From positions 1,539,501 through 1,603,500 of the forward strand of contig NZ_CP018319.1 in NCBI RefSeq assembly GCF_001952935.1: 64,000 nt of DNA, read 5' to 3'. This DNA is from Pseudomonas frederiksbergensis. Lineage in GTDB: Bacteria > Pseudomonadota > Gammaproteobacteria > Pseudomonadales > Pseudomonadaceae. Shown here in pieces: positions 60,004 through 64,000 of this stretch. Below the pieces are notes generated by a model. The model was given only the letters and a program-made list of their open reading frames with translations, was not told where the DNA came from and searched no databases. The position numbers were made by a program, and so were the translations under genes. How positions within the stretch are numbered: the stretch's first letter is position 1; each line of letters begins with the position of its first letter.

Positions 60004-60579
60004 ATGGGCAAGCGAATTCTGGTGATTCTGGGTCATCCGGCGAGCAACAGTTTCTGCGGCGCGCTCGCCGAGCGTTACGCCGAGTCGGCGGTGCGTGCCG
60101 GGCATGAGGTGCGCCAGTTGTTTCTGGGCGCAATGGATTTTGACCCGGTGCTGCGTGAAGGTTATCAACAGGTCCAGCCGCTTGAAGCCGATTTGCGTCA
60201 GGCACAGACCGACATCCTATGGGCCGAGCACCTGACGCTGGTTTATCCGATCTGGTGGGGCGGAATTCCGGCGTTGCTCAAGGGCTTTTTCGATCGAGTG
60301 TTCCTGCCGGGTTTCGCTTTCAAATACCGCGAAGGCAAAGCCTTTCCCGACAAACTGCTGCACGGTCGCAGCGCCCATTTGCTGGTGACCATGGACACGC
60401 CACCCTGGTATTACCGCTGGATCTATCGCATGCCTGGACTGCATCAGGTACGCAAAACCACGCTCGCATTCTGCGGCATCGAGCCACGACGCACGCTCAC
60501 GTTCGGCCCGATTCTCGGTTCCAGCGCTGACCAGCGTGAAACCTGGTTGCTGCAGGCCCAGGCTATCGCCAGCCGCTGA
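60004..60579 (+). CDS. flavodoxin-fold NAD(P)H dehydrogenase (quinone)
   Basis: A 191-residue protein of the NAD(P)H dehydrogenase (quinone)/Kef-ancillary group. It shows the FMN-site start RILVILGHPASNSFC and the active-site loop LVYPIWWGGIPALLKGFFDRVF. Ribosome site AGAGACG lies 3 nt before the ATG, so translation may be modest. A MerR-type regulator gene starts 46 nt downstream in the same direction. A role in reduction of quinones or electrophiles is inferred. LysR pseudogene is upstream. Confidence 0.9.
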   Translation: MGKRILVILGHPASNSFCGALAERYAESAVRAGHEVRQLFLGAMDFDPVLREGYQQVQPLEADLRQAQTDILWAEHLTLVYPIWWGGIPALLKGFFDRVFLPGFAFKYREGKAFPDKLLHGRSAHLLVTMDTPPWYYRWIYRMPGLHQVRKTTLAFCGIEPRRTLTFGPILGSSADQRETWLLQAQAIASR

Positions 60580-60625
60580 GTCTGCCGATAATGCACCGGG
60601 CTACCACGGCGAATAGGGACTTTCC

Positions 60626-60997
60626 ATGTACATCGGCCAAGCCGCGCAACGCTCCGGAACCACGATCAAGAGCATCCGCCATTACGAGTCGATCGGCCTG
60701 CTGCCTGCCGCTCAGCGGCTGGGTAAATACCGCGTCTACGACCAGCAAAGCGTTGACCTGCTGATCTTCATCAAATGCGCGCAACAGCTGGGTTTCAGGC
60801 TCAAGGAATTGCAGTCGATCTTCGCCGGACACCAAGGGCCACAAATGCCGTGGGAACTGGCCCATCAGGTCATCGCTGCCAAGAAGCAGGAAATCAGCGA
60901 GCGGATCGCTGCGCTGTCGCAGCAGCAATCGCAATTGGTCGAGTTCGAAGCCAGCCTCGAACAGAGCCGGTTCGATTGCCCGCTGAACAATCTTTGA
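60626..60997 (+). CDS. MerR-family transcriptional regulator
   Basis: A 123-residue MerR-type regulator. N-terminal winged helix (IGQAAQRSGTTIKSIRHYESIGLLPAAQRLGKYRVYDQQ) and a dimerisation helix at the C-terminus (QEISERIAALSQQQSQLVEFEASL). The C-terminus has a single Cys (FDCPLNN), so a classic metal-binding pair is not visible. Short spacing to the upstream oxidoreductase suggests cotranscription. It probably senses electrophiles or redox stress, which is inference from the neighbour. Confidence 0.9.
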   Translation: MYIGQAAQRSGTTIKSIRHYESIGLLPAAQRLGKYRVYDQQSVDLLIFIKCAQQLGFRLKELQSIFAGHQGPQMPWELAHQVIAAKKQEISERIAALSQQQSQLVEFEASLEQSRFDCPLNNL

Positions 60998-61106
60998 GGG
61001 CAATGCGCGTTTCTGGACAGCTCAATGTCGAGCACAGACAACTGACCGGTGGACGGGCGCTATAGGGTGCGACTTCAGTTCTCTAGTCCACTGCCTCGGA
61101 GTCCAC

Positions 61107-61451
61107 ATGACCGCACCTATTACCGTTCTTCGCGATACCCATCCACTGCCGGTGCTCGACGCCTGCAAATGGGAAAAACTCGAAGGCGACCCGCACACCG
61201 TCAACCTCAACGCCTACACCAGCGAAGACGGCAGCAAGATCATGGGCACGTGGATCTGCACGCCGGGCAAGTGGTATGTGGAATACGTGAAGTGGGAATA
61301 CTGCGACTTCCGCGAGGGGTACTGCATCATCACCCCAGAAGGAAAGGAGCCGATCCATCTGCGCGCCGGTGATATTTTCGTCATCGAGCCGGGCATGAAA
61401 GGCACGTGGGAAGTGGTTGAAACCGTGCGCAAGTATTTCGTGTTTGCCTGA
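61107..61451 (+). CDS. cupin-domain protein (DUF861-type)
   Basis: A 114-residue single-domain cupin: beta-barrel motifs KWYVEYVKWEYCDFREGYCIIT and IHLRAGDIFVIEPGMKGTWEV, belonging to the cupin_3/DUF861 group. The usual His-rich metal motif is reduced (no HxH in the first motif), so catalysis is doubtful. Ribosome site GGAGT upstream. Followed by a perfect 13-bp terminator hairpin. Not linked clearly to its neighbours. Confidence 0.85.
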   Translation: MTAPITVLRDTHPLPVLDACKWEKLEGDPHTVNLNAYTSEDGSKIMGTWICTPGKWYVEYVKWEYCDFREGYCIITPEGKEPIHLRAGDIFVIEPGMKGTWEVVETVRKYFVFA

Positions 61452-61454
61452 TGC

Positions 61455-61493
61455 AAAAAAACCGGGAGATCACCCGACGTGATCTCCCGGTAA
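61455..61493 (+). terminator. terminator after the cupin gene
   Basis: ACCGGGAGATCAC-CCGAC-GTGATCTCCCGGT: perfect 13-bp stem with upstream A-run (works best on the minus strand, where it is followed by TTTTTTGCAT). It can serve the plus-strand cupin gene only as a hairpin. Confidence 0.7.
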
Positions 61494-61514
61494 ATGTCGA
61501 TAGGAACAATGCTG

Positions 61515-61660
61515 CCCCTGTGGGAGCCAGCTTTTGTGGTGAGGGGGTTTACCCCCGTTCGGCGGCGAAGCCGTCGTAAAACCTGCCGACACGGTATGCC
61601 TGAGGGAATGCGGGGGAGCGCTACGCACTCCAACGGGGGCAAGCCCCCTCGCCACAATCC
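61515..61660. repeat. second-type REP pair downstream of mmsB
   Basis: GTGGTGAGGGGGTTTACCCCCGTT (61536-61559) and its inverted partner AACGGGGGCAAGCCCCCTCGCCAC (61632-61655) face each other, with CCCTGTGGGAG at the left. This is a different REP type (GGGGGCAAGCCCCC core) from that at 54393. Confidence 0.85.
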
Positions 61661-61671
61661 CGGAAAACTCC

Positions 61672-62559
61672 TTATTGCGGTTTGCGATAGCTGTTGATGA
61701 TCGCCGAGAAGTCCTTGCCACCTTCCCCACGCTGGCTCATCGCCTGATACAACTGCTGGGCCACCGCGCCGAGCATCACCGGTTGGTGCGCCTGACGTGC
61801 TGCCTCAGTAGCCAGCCCCAGATCCTTGAGCATCAGTTCGGCACCGAAACCGCCGGTATAACCGCGCGAGGCCGGCGCCGTTTCAACGATGCCCGGCCAC
61901 GGGTTGTACATCTCCGAACTCCAGCAACGCCCTGTGGAACTGTTGATGATCCCGGCCAGCACCGTGGTGTCGATGCCGAGCGCATCACCGAGCGCCATCG
62001 CTTCGCTGACTCCGACCATCGAGATCGCCAGCAGCAGGTTGTTGCAGATCTTGGCGATTTGCCCGGTGCCGACTTCGCCGCAATGAACGATATTGCGGCC
62101 CATCTGCGCCAGCACTGGTTGCAGGGTGGCGAACAGCTCAGGGGTAGCGCCGACCATAAAAGTCAGAGTCCCGGCCGCAGCACCGCCAGTACCACCAGAG
62201 ACCGGTGCATCCGCCATGGCCACGCCTTGCTTGGCCGCCGCCGCGGCAACATCACGCGCCGTCTGTGGATCGATGGTGCTGCAATCGACTGCCGGCACAC
62301 CCTTGGCGATACCCGCCAGCACGCCGTCATCACCCAGCCACACGCTGCGCACATGCACCGCGGCGGGCAGCATGGTGATCACCAGTTCTGCGCCTTGAGC
62401 CGCTTCACGCGCCGAAGCGCTGATGCTGCCGCCCAGTTGCTCAAGCTCCGCCAGAACGGTTTTGTTCAGGTCGACCAGGTTCAGCGCATGGCCAGCCTTG
62501 ATCAGGTTGCGCGCCATTGGCGCGCCCATGTTGCCGAGACCGATAAAAGCGATTTTCAT
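61672..62559 (-). CDS. mmsB: 3-hydroxyisobutyrate dehydrogenase
   Basis: NAD-dependent dehydrogenase of valine catabolism converting 3-hydroxyisobutyrate to methylmalonate semialdehyde. The 295-residue product has the N-terminal NAD motif FIGLGNMGAPMARNLIKAGH, the substrate-binding SGGTGGAAAGTL and the catalytic Lys in GQIAKICNN. Length is normal. ATG at 62559 lies 10 nt after mmsA; the pair is the conserved mmsAB operon. Confidence 0.95.
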   Translation of the reverse strand: MKIAFIGLGNMGAPMARNLIKAGHALNLVDLNKTVLAELEQLGGSISASAREAAQGAELVITMLPAAVHVRSVWLGDDGVLAGIAKGVPAVDCSTIDPQTARDVAAAAAKQGVAMADAPVSGGTGGAAAGTLTFMVGATPELFATLQPVLAQMGRNIVHCGEVGTGQIAKICNNLLLAISMVGVSEAMALGDALGIDTTVLAGIINSSTGRCWSSEMYNPWPGIVETAPASRGYTGGFGAELMLKDLGLATEAARQAHQPVMLGAVAQQLYQAMSQRGEGGKDFSAIINSYRKPQ

Positions 62560-62569
62560 GTCCGGCTCC

Positions 62570-64000
<1,431 letters not shown>

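Overview
The window looks like a chromosomal segment of a fluorescent-group Pseudomonas. The evidence is gene content and order (carAB-dapB-dnaJ-dnaK-grpE-recN-fur-bamE-rnfH-ratA-smpB), the lldR/lldP/lutABC/dld lactate locus, mmsAB, an McpS-like chemoreceptor, a GC-rich base composition, and Pseudomonas-type REP sequences (GCGAGCAGGCTCGC and GGGGGCAAGCCCCC). Species cannot be fixed from the sequence alone.

Layout. 1-14660 is core genome: a leftward run carB(partial)-carA-dapB-dnaJ-dnaK-grpE with a heat-shock promoter before grpE and an attenuator-like terminator before carA; then recN (LexA box), fur, bamE, rnfH, ratA, a sodium-dependent transporter and smpB. 14781-23420 is a lactate-oxidation locus: LldR, its probable operator, permease LldP, LutABC and an iron-sulfur D-lactate dehydrogenase. 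23540-24897 holds two tandemly duplicated small secreted proteins and tmRNA (ssrA). 25085-30886 is a patchwork: an isochorismatase-like hydrolase, a secreted PliG-like protein, a DUF2252 pseudogene, a three-gene KaiC/histidine-kinase cassette and a GNAT acetyltransferase. 30799-34492 carries a PAP2 phosphatase with an Ais-like histidine phosphatase, and an HBM-type chemoreceptor.

34680-48802 is a visibly more A/T-rich insecticidal-type Tc toxin operon: a TcA subunit split in two genes, TcB, and TccC with an unrecognised C-terminal toxin-like region. The ribosome-binding site of its first gene lies inside a strong hairpin. 48858-53031 holds a VOC protein and an N-acyl-D-amino-acid deacylase/RpiR/GntP operon.

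The most striking element is at 53217-54392. It is an IS110-group insertion sequence inserted exactly into one REP of a REP pair. Its roughly 200-nt noncoding end can be read by eye as a bridge RNA. One loop carries both guides matching the interrupted REP (AGGCTCG and GTGGGAG around a CT core). A second loop carries short guides (AGAAT and ACAAG) matching the element's own joined ends.

54492-64000 returns to ordinary accessory and core genes: SulP transporter, LysR, a divergent MdaB/YgiN quinone pair, TSUP transporter, a frameshifted LysR gene, flavodoxin-fold oxidoreductase plus MerR, a cupin, and the valine-catabolic mmsB-mmsA (partial). Interspersed repeats include two copies of a 106-112 bp palindromic repeat (14670 and 58950), several REPs, and a 159-bp near-perfect palindrome between dnaK and dnaJ.
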